Assembly: GCA_913062735.1 (NCBI GenBank) | Contig: CAJXWI010000026.1 | Coordinates: 1 to 11,948 of the forward strand | Length of the DNA stretch: 11,948 nucleotides | Source: an uncultured Arcobacter sp. | GTDB taxonomy: Bacteria > Campylobacterota > Campylobacteria > Campylobacterales > Arcobacteraceae | Direction of reading: 5' to 3' | Part shown: positions 1 through 8,026 of the stretch, piece by piece | Layout of the letters: each line of letters opens with the position of its first letter | How positions within the stretch are numbered: position 1 is the stretch's first letter | Notes under the pieces: generated by a model | What the model was told of the DNA's origin: nothing | What the model saw: the letters and a program-made list of their open reading frames with translations, nothing else | The model's database searches: none | Position numbers and translations under genes: made by a program

Positions 1-82
1 AAAAGGATAAGATATATAATTTATATAAAAGAGATTTTTTACTACTTGATTATCCTAGATAATAATTCCCAGTTTATATATT
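1..82. repeat. A/T-rich flank with two small inverted repeats
   Basis: No gene is visible here. Bases 13-27 form a perfect palindrome (TATATAA, one central T, TTATATA). Bases 49-63 form a second one (ATTATC, CTA, GATAAT). AGGATAA at 4-10 could also pair with TTATCCT at 50-56, which competes with the second. The region lies just downstream of the minus-strand peptidase gene, so one hairpin might end its transcript, but no T-run follows in that direction. A TATAAT at 15-20 on the plus strand is also possible promoter sequence. In such AT-rich DNA these are weak signals. Confidence 0.25.
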
Positions 83-688
83 TTACACAATTTTTATAAA
101 AGGCATTTTATCTATTTTTTCATTCAAACTTTTATAATTAATACAATATTTTTCTACTTCATTCCAAAAATCTTTGGAATGGTTTTTATGTTTAATATGT
201 GCAAGTTCATGAATGATCACATAAATAATGACATCAATAGGAAACTTCATTAGTCTTGTATTTAACGATATTCTATTATTATAAGAACAAGAGCCCCATC
301 TGCTTTTATTTTTTCTAAAAGTTAAAGAACTAGGGAATAAGGACATTTTAGAGGCATACTCATCAACCAGTTCTGGTAAAAAAATTTTGGCTTCTTGTTT
401 GTAATAGTTTTCTTCATCAAAAGTAAGCGTCTCTTTTTTATGAATATGTCCTAAAAAATAATATTCATCTTCTAAAAGTTCATTTTTGCGGAAATTTTCT
501 AAATGTTTTTTAATCCACTTATCTTTTTCTTTAAGCAGGTTTTGGGCGTCATCCAAGGTAAAATACTTATGCGCTTTAATATGCAAAGTATTTTTATCAA
601 GAATTCTTAAATAAACGTTTTTTAGGTTTTTTTTATACTCCAGATTAACACGTATTTCTTTATTATGTATTAAAATATCGAAGTTCAA
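83..688 (-). CDS. YgjP/DUF45-type zinc metallopeptidase (SprT-like)
   Basis: This is a predicted cytoplasmic metal-dependent hydrolase of the YgjP (DUF45) family, related to SprT and M48 peptidases; the physiological substrate is unknown. Counting from a GTG at 719-721, the family core is visible: RWGSCS at 141-146, then I-x-LN, then the zinc motif HELAH at 171-175 (two His ligands and the catalytic Glu), followed by NHSKDFW at 180-186. No signal peptide or membrane segment is seen. I place the start at TTG 686-688, giving 201 residues. AAGGA at 694-698 sits 5 bases before that TTG. The GTG would start at the tail of a perfect TATAAT (723-728), roughly where transcription should begin, and would leave no leader. 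The gene is divergent from aspB. The family call is firm; the start is likely but unproven. Confidence 0.88.
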   Translation of the reverse strand: MNFDILIHNKEIRVNLEYKKNLKNVYLRILDKNTLHIKAHKYFTLDDAQNLLKEKDKWIKKHLENFRKNELLEDEYYFLGHIHKKETLTFDEENYYKQEAKIFLPELVDEYASKMSLFPSSLTFRKNKSRWGSCSYNNRISLNTRLMKFPIDVIIYVIIHELAHIKHKNHSKDFWNEVEKYCINYKSLNEKIDKMPFIKIV

Positions 689-710
689 TATAGTCCTTAA
701 GTTAGCTTTA

Positions 711-755
711 GATATTATCACGATTATAACATAAGTATAAATTTATATAGAGGGA
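711..755. promoter_or_regulatory. Overlapping divergent promoters, peptidase (-) and aspB (+)
   Basis: The palindrome TTATAA at 724-729 supplies a -10 box on both strands. On the minus strand it reads TATAAT (723-728), giving a predicted start near 716 for the peptidase gene. On the plus strand it reads TATAAC (725-730), giving a start near 737 for aspB. Alternative plus-strand boxes are TATTAT at 713-718 and TATAAA at 736-741. No convincing -35 boxes are visible. AGGGA at 751-755 is the aspB ribosome binding site, 7 bases before its ATG. Sharing one -10 core suggests the two genes compete for polymerase; this is inference. Confidence 0.5.
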
Positions 756-762
756 AAGACTA

Positions 763-1935
763 ATGAAATTTGCAAAAAGAATGCAAAATCTGTCACCATC
801 TGTTACTATGGCTGTTACAGCCTTAGCAAGAGAACTAAAAGAACAAGGTAGAGATATCTTAAGTTTTAGTGCGGGTGAACCAGATTTTGATACACCAAAT
901 GTAATAAAAGATGCTGCTATTGAAGGCTTAAAATTAGGACATACTAAATATACAGCAGTCGATGGAATAAAAGATTGTAAACAAGCAATTATTACTAAAT
1001 TAAAACGAGATCATGGATTAAATTATGAATTAGGAGATGTTTTAGTATCTAACGGTGCAAAACATTCATTATTTAACTTATTTCAAGTATTAATAGAAGA
1101 TCAAGACGAAGTTATTATTCCAGCACCTTATTGGGTTACGTATCCAGAACAAGTAAAATATGCGAATGGCGTTCCTGTATTTATTGATACCAATGAGAAT
1201 ACTAACTTTAAAATTACGGCTACACAATTACAAGAAGCAATTACAAGTAAAACAAAAATACTATTATTAAATACACCATCAAACCCGACAGGTTCAATTT
1301 ATTCAAAAGAAGAACTTGAAAGTTTGGCTGCTGTTTTAAAAGGTACTGATATTTTGGTATTTTCAGATGAGATGTATGAAAAAATCATTTACGATAATAA
1401 AAAATTTACAGCAGTTGCACAAATATCACAAGATATGTTTGAACGAACGGTTACTATTAACGGTTTAAGTAAATCTGCTGCAATGACAGGTTGGAGATTT
1501 GGTTATTTAGCCACTCCTCATAAAGATTTAGTAAAAGCAATGACAAAGTTACAAGGTCAATGTACATCAAATATTAACTCAATTACTCAAGATGCAGCAA
1601 TTCCTGCATTAGAAGGTAAGGCAGATGAAAAAATTGCAATGATGAATGCAGCTTTTGAAGACAGAAGAAATTATGGAGTTAAAGCCTTTAATGCTATTCA
1701 TAATTTATCCTGTTCAAATCCAGAAGGTGCTTTTTACTTATTTGTAAATATTAAAAACATAAGCAATGACTCTGTACAGTTTTGTTCTTTATTATTAGAA
1801 AAAGAAGGGGTTGCTGTTGTTCCAGGTCTTGCTTTTGGATCAGAAGGTTATTTTAGATTTTCTTTTGCAACAGATTTGGATTCAATTAAAGAAGGTATTA
1901 AAAGAATTGAACGTTTTGTAAAAGAAACATTCTAA
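763..1935 (+). CDS. aspB: Aspartate aminotransferase, class I PLP-dependent
   Basis: This is a cytoplasmic fold-type I PLP aminotransferase that interconverts aspartate + 2-oxoglutarate and oxaloacetate + glutamate. The 390-residue length is normal for the Iγ (AspB) subgroup. Visible motifs are SAGEPDFDTP at 36-45, KYTAVDGI at 62-69, SNPTG at 173-177, SDEMYEK with D202 and Y205 contacting PLP, and NGLSKSAAMTGWRFGY at 233-248 with K237 as the Schiff-base lysine. R365 in YFRFSFA should hold the substrate α-carboxylate. The whole sequence, including the N-terminal KRMQNLSPS stretch, resembles Campylobacter AspB as I remember it. Related enzymes can also accept prephenate or other amino donors, so substrate range is inferred. 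The start ATG has AGGGA 7 bases upstream. The downstream transporter gene begins 3 bases after the stop, so the two are probably co-transcribed. Confidence 0.93.
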   Translation: MKFAKRMQNLSPSVTMAVTALARELKEQGRDILSFSAGEPDFDTPNVIKDAAIEGLKLGHTKYTAVDGIKDCKQAIITKLKRDHGLNYELGDVLVSNGAKHSLFNLFQVLIEDQDEVIIPAPYWVTYPEQVKYANGVPVFIDTNENTNFKITATQLQEAITSKTKILLLNTPSNPTGSIYSKEELESLAAVLKGTDILVFSDEMYEKIIYDNKKFTAVAQISQDMFERTVTINGLSKSAAMTGWRFGYLATPHKDLVKAMTKLQGQCTSNINSITQDAAIPALEGKADEKIAMMNAAFEDRRNYGVKAFNAIHNLSCSNPEGAFYLFVNIKNISNDSVQFCSLLLEKEGVAVVPGLAFGSEGYFRFSFATDLDSIKEGIKRIERFVKETF

Positions 1936-1938
1936 ACA

Positions 1939-2835
1939 ATGTCACCTCAAAAAAAAGCAACAATAGTCTCAACTAGTGTTGCTTTATTGTTGAGTATTAT
2001 AAAACTAAGCGTTGGTTTGGCTTCTGGATCACTTGCTATTTTAGCTTCTGCTATTGATTCTATTTTAGATATGTGTGTCTCCCTTTTTAATCTTTTTGCT
2101 ATTTCAAATTCTGAAAAACCTGCAGATAAATTTTTTAATTATGGACGAGGAAAAACGGAAGCCCTAGCTTCTTTATTAGAAGGTCTGGTTATTACCTTTT
2201 CAGGTTTTTATTTGCTTTACCAAGCCTATGTAAAATATAATCTGCAAGAAAAAGCTACCTACGTCACAGAATCTTTTATTTTAATGTTTTTATCTCTTTT
2301 TATTACTATTTTTTTAGTATTGTATTTAAACAAAGTAGCAAAAAGTACAAAATCTATGGTTATAAAAGCAGATGCTCTGCACTACAAAACGGATGTGTAT
2401 ACAAATGTAGCTGTTTTATTTTCATTATTTGTTGTCCAGTTAACAGGCTATGAAATAGCAGATATTATAATAGGCTCTGCTATTGCTTTGTTTATTATTT
2501 ATTCTTCTTATGATTTAATACAAGAAGGTTTTTTTGTTTTATTAGATAAATCTATTAACAATACAGATGTAAGTAAAATAGAAAGCCTAATCTTAAATGA
2601 AAAAGAAGTAAGTAATTTTCATTTATTAAAAACAAGAGAAGCTGCAAATCAAATATTTGTAGATGTTCATTTGGTTCTTAATCCACAAATCACCTTATTA
2701 AATGCACACAGGGTAAGTGACAGAATTGAAGCTTCAATTGCCAACATTGATGAAAAAAAAACGTGGATTATAAATATTCACTTAGATCCCTATGATGATT
2801 CTATTAGTGATAAAGAAATTTTACTTCGCTCTTAA
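1939..2835 (+). CDS. FieF-like cation diffusion facilitator (Zn/Fe/Cd efflux)
   Basis: This is an inner-membrane divalent-metal/proton antiporter of the CDF family, 298 residues, with about six hydrophobic segments between residues 8 and 200 and a cytoplasmic C-terminal domain. The transport site matches the zinc/iron-type pattern: D40-x3-D44 in helix 2 (SAIDSILD) and H148-x3-D152 in helix 5 (ALHYKTDV). Manganese-type CDFs usually have Asp in place of the His. C-terminal dimer-site residues of FieF appear to be kept: H228 (FHLLKTR), H244 (DVHLVLNP), H257, and H281/D283 (IHLDPYD). The helix 2-3 loop motif GHGK of FieF is GRGK here (69-72), so the second FieF site looks lost. No Shine-Dalgarno precedes the ATG, which lies 3 bases after the aspB stop; translation probably depends on coupling. 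The metal is inferred, not shown. Confidence 0.9.
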   Translation: MSPQKKATIVSTSVALLLSIIKLSVGLASGSLAILASAIDSILDMCVSLFNLFAISNSEKPADKFFNYGRGKTEALASLLEGLVITFSGFYLLYQAYVKYNLQEKATYVTESFILMFLSLFITIFLVLYLNKVAKSTKSMVIKADALHYKTDVYTNVAVLFSLFVVQLTGYEIADIIIGSAIALFIIYSSYDLIQEGFFVLLDKSINNTDVSKIESLILNEKEVSNFHLLKTREAANQIFVDVHLVLNPQITLLNAHRVSDRIEASIANIDEKKTWIINIHLDPYDDSISDKEILLRS

Positions 2836-2914
2836 ATTGTTCTATTTTGTTAAAGTCATTTCAAATTTTTCATTTTTAAACAAAAGTCTTTTATTCAATT
2901 TTTAATGCATTTTT

Positions 2915-2957
2915 TGCTATTATACACTTAATAATAAAACAATATTCTACTACAGGA
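2915..2957 (+). promoter_or_regulatory. uup promoter and ribosome binding site
   Basis: An extended -10 box (TGC then TATTAT, 2915-2923) follows a T-rich run, the usual look of a Campylobacterota sigma-70 promoter. Transcription should start near 2930. AGGA at 2954-2957 precedes the ATG at 2968 by 10 bases, rather long. The next in-frame ATG, at 2974, is farther still, so 2968 is preferred. No hairpin terminator for the preceding transporter gene is seen in 2836-2910. Confidence 0.5.
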
Positions 2958-2967
2958 ACATAACTAC

Positions 2968-4920
2968 ATGGCAATGATAGACCTACAAAATATTCATAAA
3001 CAATATGGAACAAAAATAATTTTAAAAGAAGCAAATTTTTCTTTACTAGAAGGTCAAAGAGTTGCGCTATTAGGGCAAAATGGACAAGGTAAATCTACGT
3101 TAATGAAGATTATTACTGGTGAAGTTGAAATTGATTCAGGAATAAAGTCTATTGACAAAAAACTAAGAATAGAAATGCTCGCGCAACAGCCAAGATTTTC
3201 TGCAAACATCACAGTAAGACAAGCCATAGAAGAACAATTGGTTGAGATTAAACAAACGCGTGATGAGTATGAAAAAATCACTGAATTACTTAATGAAGAT
3301 TATGAAAATATGAGTTTAATTGAAAGACAAAGCGAACTTGCTAGTTATCTTGATTATCATGATGCCTGGGATATTGATACTATGATTGAAAAAGTTTTAC
3401 TTGAGTTTCATTTAAAACCTTATGAAGATAAAGATGTGAATATTTTAAGTGGGGGTGAGCAAAGAAGAGTTTCTTTGGCTGGATTATTGCTCAAAAAACC
3501 AGATGTACTGCTTTTAGATGAGCCTACGAATCATTTGGACGTATATATGGTTGAGTTTTTAGAGCAACTTTTAATTAAAGCTAAATTCACTTTACTGTTT
3601 ATCTCACATGATAGGTATTTTATTGATAATATTGCTACTTCTGTTATAGAAATTGACCAAGGAGTTTTACGAAAATTCCAAGGTGGATATACAAGTTATT
3701 TAGAAGAAAAACAACAACTTCTCTCCAATATGCAAAAAGATCATCACAATATGATTCGTTTATTTAAACGTGAAGCACATTGGATGCAAAGAGGAGTAAC
3801 TGCAAGACGGAAAAGAAATGTATTAAGAAAAGACAATTATCTCGAACTTAAGAAAAAAGTAAAATCCAATCCTTCTTATATTAGGAAGATGACCTTAGAT
3901 TTACAAAGAGAACAAAAGTCTTTTAACTCAGAAGACATAAGAACTATCAATAGAAAAAAGATGTTATTTGAATTAGATGACATTGGAATAAGCTTGGGTA
4001 AAAAGCTTTTAATAAAAGACTTTACGACTAGAATATTACAAAAAGACACTATTGCAATTGTGGGTCCAAATGGTACGGGGAAATCAACCTTATTAAAAAT
4101 ATTTATGGAAAAACTTTTTATTGATGAAGGTGATTTTAAAAAAGGTGATTTTAAAGTAGGATACTTTGACCAACACAGAGATATGCTTAGTGATGATCAG
4201 ACTATTATGGATTTATTTTGTCCTTTTGGTGGAGATAGAGTTGAATTAAGTGATGGAAGAAGTCAGCATGTTTATGGTTATTTAAAAAACTTTTTATTTC
4301 CAAGAGAATATTTAGAAAAAAAGATTGGTTTATTAAGTGGGGGCGAAAAAAACAGAGTAGCACTTGCTTGGTTATTTACGCAAAGAATTGATTGTTTGGT
4401 TTTAGATGAACCTACAAATGATTTAGATATTCCAACTATTAATATTTTAGAAGAGTATTTAGATTCTTTTCAAGGTGCTGTAATATTCGTATCTCATGAC
4501 AGATACTTTGTGGATAAACTTGCTAAAAAACTTTTCGTTTTCAAAGGTTATAATGGTGAGATTATGGAAAGTCTTCAACCCTATAGCGAATATTTAGAAA
4601 TAGAAAAAGAACTAAAAGACTTAGCTCTAATGGAAAAAGAACTTGTTGTTGAAGAAAAAATTGTTGTACAAAAAAAACAAAGTACTCAAAAAAAGTTTTC
4701 CTATAAAGAACAACAAGCTTATAATAACCTACCAAAAGAAATTGAAAACTTAGAAAAAAAAATAGAAGAACTTAACAAATGTTTATTAGATCCTTCTTGT
4801 TATGAAGAAAAAGGTTTAATAAGCGTTTCTAAAGAGCTTCAAGAAACAGAAGAATTATATGAAAAAAGAGTTGAAGAATTCTTAGAACTTGAAGAGTTGT
4901 ATGAATGCTTTAACGCATAA
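2968..4920 (+). CDS. uup: ABC-F family ATPase Uup
   Basis: This is a soluble, twin-ATPase ABC-F protein, 650 residues, with no membrane segments. ABC-F proteins act on ribosomes, not as transporters; E. coli Uup is linked to ribosome function and to suppression of transposon excision. Domain 1 has Walker A GQNGQGKS (36-43), signature LSGGEQ (160-165), Walker B LLLDEPTNHLD (181-191) and H-loop SHDRYF (213-218). Domain 2 has GPNGTGKS (366-373), LSGGEK (456-461), LVLDEPTNDLD (477-487) and SHDRYF (509-514). Both catalytic Glu residues (E185, E481) are present, so both sites should hydrolyse ATP. The linker at 271-284 (HWMQRGVTARRKRN) and the charged C-terminal coiled-coil tail with KKFSYKEQQAYNNLPKEIE (575-593) are Uup traits, which separates it from EttA and YheS. 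It has its own promoter and may be transcribed on into yqeY. Confidence 0.92.
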   Translation: MAMIDLQNIHKQYGTKIILKEANFSLLEGQRVALLGQNGQGKSTLMKIITGEVEIDSGIKSIDKKLRIEMLAQQPRFSANITVRQAIEEQLVEIKQTRDEYEKITELLNEDYENMSLIERQSELASYLDYHDAWDIDTMIEKVLLEFHLKPYEDKDVNILSGGEQRRVSLAGLLLKKPDVLLLDEPTNHLDVYMVEFLEQLLIKAKFTLLFISHDRYFIDNIATSVIEIDQGVLRKFQGGYTSYLEEKQQLLSNMQKDHHNMIRLFKREAHWMQRGVTARRKRNVLRKDNYLELKKKVKSNPSYIRKMTLDLQREQKSFNSEDIRTINRKKMLFELDDIGISLGKKLLIKDFTTRILQKDTIAIVGPNGTGKSTLLKIFMEKLFIDEGDFKKGDFKVGYFDQHRDMLSDDQTIMDLFCPFGGDRVELSDGRSQHVYGYLKNFLFPREYLEKKIGLLSGGEKNRVALAWLFTQRIDCLVLDEPTNDLDIPTINILEEYLDSFQGAVIFVSHDRYFVDKLAKKLFVFKGYNGEIMESLQPYSEYLEIEKELKDLALMEKELVVEEKIVVQKKQSTQKKFSYKEQQAYNNLPKEIENLEKKIEELNKCLLDPSCYEEKGLISVSKELQETEELYEKRVEEFLELEELYECFNA

Positions 4921-4970
4921 TTAGTTATACTAAAATAATTAAAATACATATTAGTCACAATAAAATAATT
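4921..4970 (+). repeat. Imperfect 20-base direct repeat upstream of yqeY
   Basis: Bases 4921-4940 and 4951-4970 match at 17 of 20 positions. Each copy starts TTAGT and ends TAAAATAATT, and 10 bases separate them. The 30-base period is close to three helical turns, so both copies would face the same side of the DNA. The copies span the predicted promoter of yqeY and directly follow the uup stop codon. This could be a paired operator or a local duplication. Confidence 0.45.
4926..4931 (+). promoter_or_regulatory. Possible yqeY -10 box
   Basis: TATACT at 4926-4931 lies in the first copy of the direct repeat and would start transcription near 4938, with a leader of about 53 bases to the yqeY ATG. 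TAAAAT in the second copy (4961-4966) is an alternative that gives a shorter leader. There is no clear -35 box. Read-through from uup is equally possible because no terminator separates the genes. Confidence 0.3.
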
Positions 4971-4991
4971 TTACACTATTAAAGGAATACA

Positions 4992-5435
4992 ATGACATTA
5001 AAAGAACAATTAAAATCAGATTTAAAAGATGCTATGAGAGCTAAAGACTTAGTAAAACGAGATTCAATAAGAACTATAAATACTATGATTAAACAAATAG
5101 AAGTAGATGAGAGAATTGAGCTTGATGATGCAGCTGTTATAAAGCTTGTTCAAAAAGGTATCAAACAAAGAGAAGAAGCTATTACTCAATATACACTTGC
5201 AGCGCGATCAGATTTAATTGATGTTGAACAAGAACAAATTAATGTATTTAAACTATACTTGCCACAACAAGCAAGCGAAGAAGAACTTGAAAATGGTATG
5301 AAAGAAATTATTTTAAAACTAAATGCTAGCACGCTTAAAGATATGGGAAAAGTAATGGGAGCTGCTAGTAAAAAATTTGCAGGTACTGCTGATGGAAAAA
5401 GAATAAATGAAATGGTAAAAAAACTACTTTCTTAA
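4992..5435 (+). CDS. yqeY: GatB/YqeY domain protein
   Basis: This is a 147-residue stand-alone YqeY protein, the usual length for the family. YqeY shares a helical tRNA-binding-type fold with the C-terminal domain of the amidotransferase subunit GatB. Its cellular job is not settled; a role in tRNA-dependent amidation or tRNA binding is proposed from that homology. Family features are the N-terminal amphipathic stretch with LKSDLKDAMRAKD (7-19), KRDSIRTI (22-29), the central YLPQQASEEEL (88-98), and the C-terminal DMGKVMGAASKKF...GTADGKRINEMVKKLL (116-146), which is nearly the family consensus. AAAGGA at 4981-4986 lies 5 bases before the ATG. The diguanylate cyclase gene begins 26 bases after the stop with its own Shine-Dalgarno, so the two are probably one transcript. 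Confidence 0.92.
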   Translation: MTLKEQLKSDLKDAMRAKDLVKRDSIRTINTMIKQIEVDERIELDDAAVIKLVQKGIKQREEAITQYTLAARSDLIDVEQEQINVFKLYLPQQASEEELENGMKEIILKLNASTLKDMGKVMGAASKKFAGTADGKRINEMVKKLLS

Positions 5436-5461
5436 TGCTTTAGAATGAAGAAGGATAAATA

Positions 5462-6718
5462 ATGAAAGATATAAGCTCAATTGTAAAAGACACGCTTGTT
5501 GGTTTACGTACAAAAGGTAAACCAGCAACACCTAATAATTATCATAAAGAATTCTGTATTGTGTCAAAAAAATATAAATTTTCACCTAAAGAATGTTCTG
5601 AATTTAAAAAGTTAGTTGAACGTTTAAGTGAAGCAGAACGAAATGAAATTAAAAACAGAAATATTGAAACAATAGAAGATTTAATTCCTTTATTATTAAA
5701 TAGAATCTCAAGAAAAAATATGTCTAATCTTACTTCTATCATGAGCACAGCATTAACACCTTCTATATCCTTAGAATTAAATGATTCTTTATCAAAATTT
5801 TCTTTAAAAATTGGAAATGAACCTGCGTTAATTTTTGAAGATGATATTCAAAAAGAAATGCAGGATTTTATTAATCAACGATACGAAGCAGATAAAAAGA
5901 TAGTTAAACAAAAAACAGAAGACATCGCTAAACTTGTTACTTTAATGGGTAAATATTTAAATGATGCTATTTCTAGTTCTGATAATTCTTCTTCATCTGT
6001 ATCTAGTATAAAAGGAAAACTTGAATCTATTAAAATGAATCCAAATGACTTAAGTGAGTTATCTGCTTTACAGTCAAGACTAATAGATGCTGCAAGTTCT
6101 ATTGAAGATGAGATGATAAAAGTAGGAAAGAACTTTAATACAGGAAAAAGTCAAATCAATGCACTTGAACAAGAAATTAGTGAGTTAAAGCATGAATTAG
6201 ATGATGTAAAAAAAGAAAGTAAATACGATCATCTGACTAAATTATTAACCAGAAAAGCCTATGAAGTAGAAGTTAAAAATTTTGAAAGTAATTATGATAG
6301 AAATTCAGTTTTTTATGCTTTGGTTTTTCTAGATATTGATCATTTTAAAAAAATAAATGATACTTATGGGCACGATGCTGGAGATGTTGTATTATCAACT
6401 TTTGCAAAAATCTTACACAAACAAACACGAAAAATCGATATTATTGGACGATATGGAGGAGAAGAATTTATATGCATTGTTCATTACAATAGTAAAGACG
6501 ATTTAATACACTACTTAAAAAGAATCAAACGTATTGTTCATGAAAATGACTTTATTTATAAAGAAGAAGCTATTAATATTAGATTCTCAGCAGGTGTTGT
6601 TTTAAGACAAGATCATGAAACATATGAAGCAGCTATTCAAAAAGCAGATGTTTTATTATATGAAGCTAAAACACAAGGCAGAGATAAAATAATTTTAGAA
6701 GATGGAACTGTTTTATAA
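5462..6718 (+). CDS. Soluble diguanylate cyclase (GGDEF) with coiled-coil linker
   Basis: This protein is predicted to make c-di-GMP from two GTP in the cytoplasm; it has no membrane segment or signal peptide. Of its 418 residues, roughly 1-125 form an N-terminal region with PATPNNYHKEF (21-31), a 'TPxxY' motif I associate with Campylobacterota GGDEF proteins. Residues about 130-255 are charged and helical, likely coiled coil, broken by a Ser-rich stretch (171-182). The GGDEF domain runs from DHLTKLLTRKAYE (256-268) to the end, with DIDHFKKINDTYGHDAGD (291-308) and an intact active-site GGEEF (332-336). An inhibitory I-site RKID (323-326) sits exactly five residues before it, so product feedback is expected. 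There is no EAL or HD-GYP domain. AAGGA is 6 bases before the ATG. The input signal is unknown; the N-terminal part is presumably the sensor or partner-binding domain. Confidence 0.9.
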   Translation: MKDISSIVKDTLVGLRTKGKPATPNNYHKEFCIVSKKYKFSPKECSEFKKLVERLSEAERNEIKNRNIETIEDLIPLLLNRISRKNMSNLTSIMSTALTPSISLELNDSLSKFSLKIGNEPALIFEDDIQKEMQDFINQRYEADKKIVKQKTEDIAKLVTLMGKYLNDAISSSDNSSSSVSSIKGKLESIKMNPNDLSELSALQSRLIDAASSIEDEMIKVGKNFNTGKSQINALEQEISELKHELDDVKKESKYDHLTKLLTRKAYEVEVKNFESNYDRNSVFYALVFLDIDHFKKINDTYGHDAGDVVLSTFAKILHKQTRKIDIIGRYGGEEFICIVHYNSKDDLIHYLKRIKRIVHENDFIYKEEAINIRFSAGVVLRQDHETYEAAIQKADVLLYEAKTQGRDKIILEDGTVL

Positions 6719-6738
6719 GCTTTAATTTATACCCTTGA

Positions 6739-6761
6739 AAATAAGAGTTTTTCTCTTATTT
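6739..6761. terminator. Hairpin between convergent genes
   Basis: AAATAAGAG (6739-6747), loop TTTTT, CTCTTATTT (6753-6761) give a perfect 9-bp stem. It lies between the stop of the diguanylate cyclase gene and the stop of the convergent chemoreceptor gene, 3 bases from the latter. Neither side has a long T-run (CCTTTATAA on plus, TTCAAGGG on minus), so it is probably a modest bidirectional terminator. Confidence 0.6.
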
Positions 6762-6764
6762 CCT

Positions 6765-8018
6765 TTATAAATGAACGTCCTTTTTTCCTTCAAATTCTAT
6801 TTCTTGCATACTCAAAACTGTTTCTTCTGCAAAACCTAAATTTTTCAACGAAATATCTTTTACACTTAAAGCAACTTTTTGATTCTCTTGAGTAATTAGG
6901 TCTATTTCACTTACCGCATCATTGATTTGAGAAATACCTGATTCTTGCTCAGCAGAAGATACTTCTACTTGTTTAATCAAATTTAGTGTTTCATCAATTC
7001 TATTGTTTAATAAACTGTATTCATCTACTAGCTTTTGAGAGGTATTCCTACCTTCAACGGTTTTAGAAGTAAGATTAATCATTAAGTTATCAATAATCTT
7101 AGCGGCCTCTGCTGATTTATTAGCTAAGCTTCTAACTTCTTGAGCAACAACAGCAAAACCTTTTCCTGCTTCTCCTGCTGTTGCTGCTTCTACAGCCGCA
7201 TTTAACGATAAGATATTGGTTTGAAACGCTATTTGTGCAATAATTGAAATTGCATCAGATGCTTCTTTTGTTGCAGCTGCAATTTCATCCATTGAGCTTA
7301 AACTTTCTTCTACAAGTAAAATTCCTGAAGAAGAAGATTTTTGAACCTCCATCCCTATTAATGCCATTTCTTTTGTTGTTTGTCTATTTTGTGAAATATT
7401 AGCCGCAATTTCTTCAATAGAAGAAGATGTTTCTTCAATAGTTAAGGCCTGTTTACTAGAAGAAATAGATAATTTGTTAGATTCTTCGCTTAAAAATTCT
7501 GAATCATTTTGCGCACGTAAAGCATGTTTATAATTATTTTTTAACATTAATGAAACTTTTTGACGTAAGGAATTAACACCTAATAATAAATCATAAAGTT
7601 TCCCACCTCTAAAAAGATCCTCTTTTACCGTCTTCATATAATTTTGATTTTCATATTCATGTAATCTATCACATACTTCACTTACAGCACCATCAATTTT
7701 TGATGACATTTTATTTAGCGTTTTTGAAATATAATTAATTTTTGCATCACTTGAAGTACTCGCAATTCGATCATCAGTAAAACCATCTGAAACTTTCTCA
7801 CAAACAATCATAATCTCACCATAAACCTGTAAATCAGCTACTTTATGTTCTTTTACCATTGAGGCTATACTTAAAAGTTTTTCTTCAATTGCTTTAAGTT
7901 TTTTGTTTTTTGCTGCTTCATCTGTTTTTATACTGTTCGTCTCATTTTTCATATATGACTCAAATTTTTCTAAAAAGTTTAGTACAGTATTTATCTCTTT
8001 TTTATTCGAAAAAATCAT
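6765..8018 (-). CDS. Soluble methyl-accepting chemotaxis protein (CetA-like partner)
   Basis: This is a chemoreceptor signalling subunit that should form cytoplasmic arrays with CheW and CheA. Its 417 residues contain no hydrophobic membrane segment and no periplasmic sensor. The N-terminal about 60 residues are charged and helical. Around 63-115 ([21 protein letters not shown] and after) the sequence looks like a HAMP-type four-helix element. Residues about 165-400 are the long coiled-coil signalling domain, with the hairpin tip at 258-304 ([33 protein letters not shown]), near the CheA/CheW-binding consensus. No C-terminal CheR/CheB-tethering pentapeptide is seen. The start is ATG with AAGGA 5 bases upstream, overlapping the stop of the PAS gene. 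Without its own input domain, the likely input is the PAS protein encoded just upstream, as CetB feeds CetA in Campylobacter; CetA, however, is membrane-anchored. Confidence 0.9.
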   Translation of the reverse strand: MIFSNKKEINTVLNFLEKFESYMKNETNSIKTDEAAKNKKLKAIEEKLLSIASMVKEHKVADLQVYGEIMIVCEKVSDGFTDDRIASTSSDAKINYISKTLNKMSSKIDGAVSEVCDRLHEYENQNYMKTVKEDLFRGGKLYDLLLGVNSLRQKVSLMLKNNYKHALRAQNDSEFLSEESNKLSISSSKQALTIEETSSSIEEIAANISQNRQTTKEMALIGMEVQKSSSSGILLVEESLSSMDEIAAATKEASDAISIIAQIAFQTNILSLNAAVEAATAGEAGKGFAVVAQEVRSLANKSAEAAKIIDNLMINLTSKTVEGRNTSQKLVDEYSLLNNRIDETLNLIKQVEVSSAEQESGISQINDAVSEIDLITQENQKVALSVKDISLKNLGFAEETVLSMQEIEFEGKKDVHL

Positions 8019-8026
8019 GTTTATCC

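Noticed and set aside
3054..3281. Minus-strand 75-codon frame inside uup
   Set aside because: It lies fully within a well-conserved gene in another frame and has no ribosome site; it is a shadow frame. The same holds for the frames at 5542-5748, 8105-8302, 8868-9086, 9816-10055 and 11235-11504.
2968..4920. uup as an ABC exporter or an antibiotic-resistance ABC-F gene
   Set aside because: There are no membrane segments, and the linker and C-terminal coiled coil match housekeeping Uup, not resistance-type ABC-F proteins.
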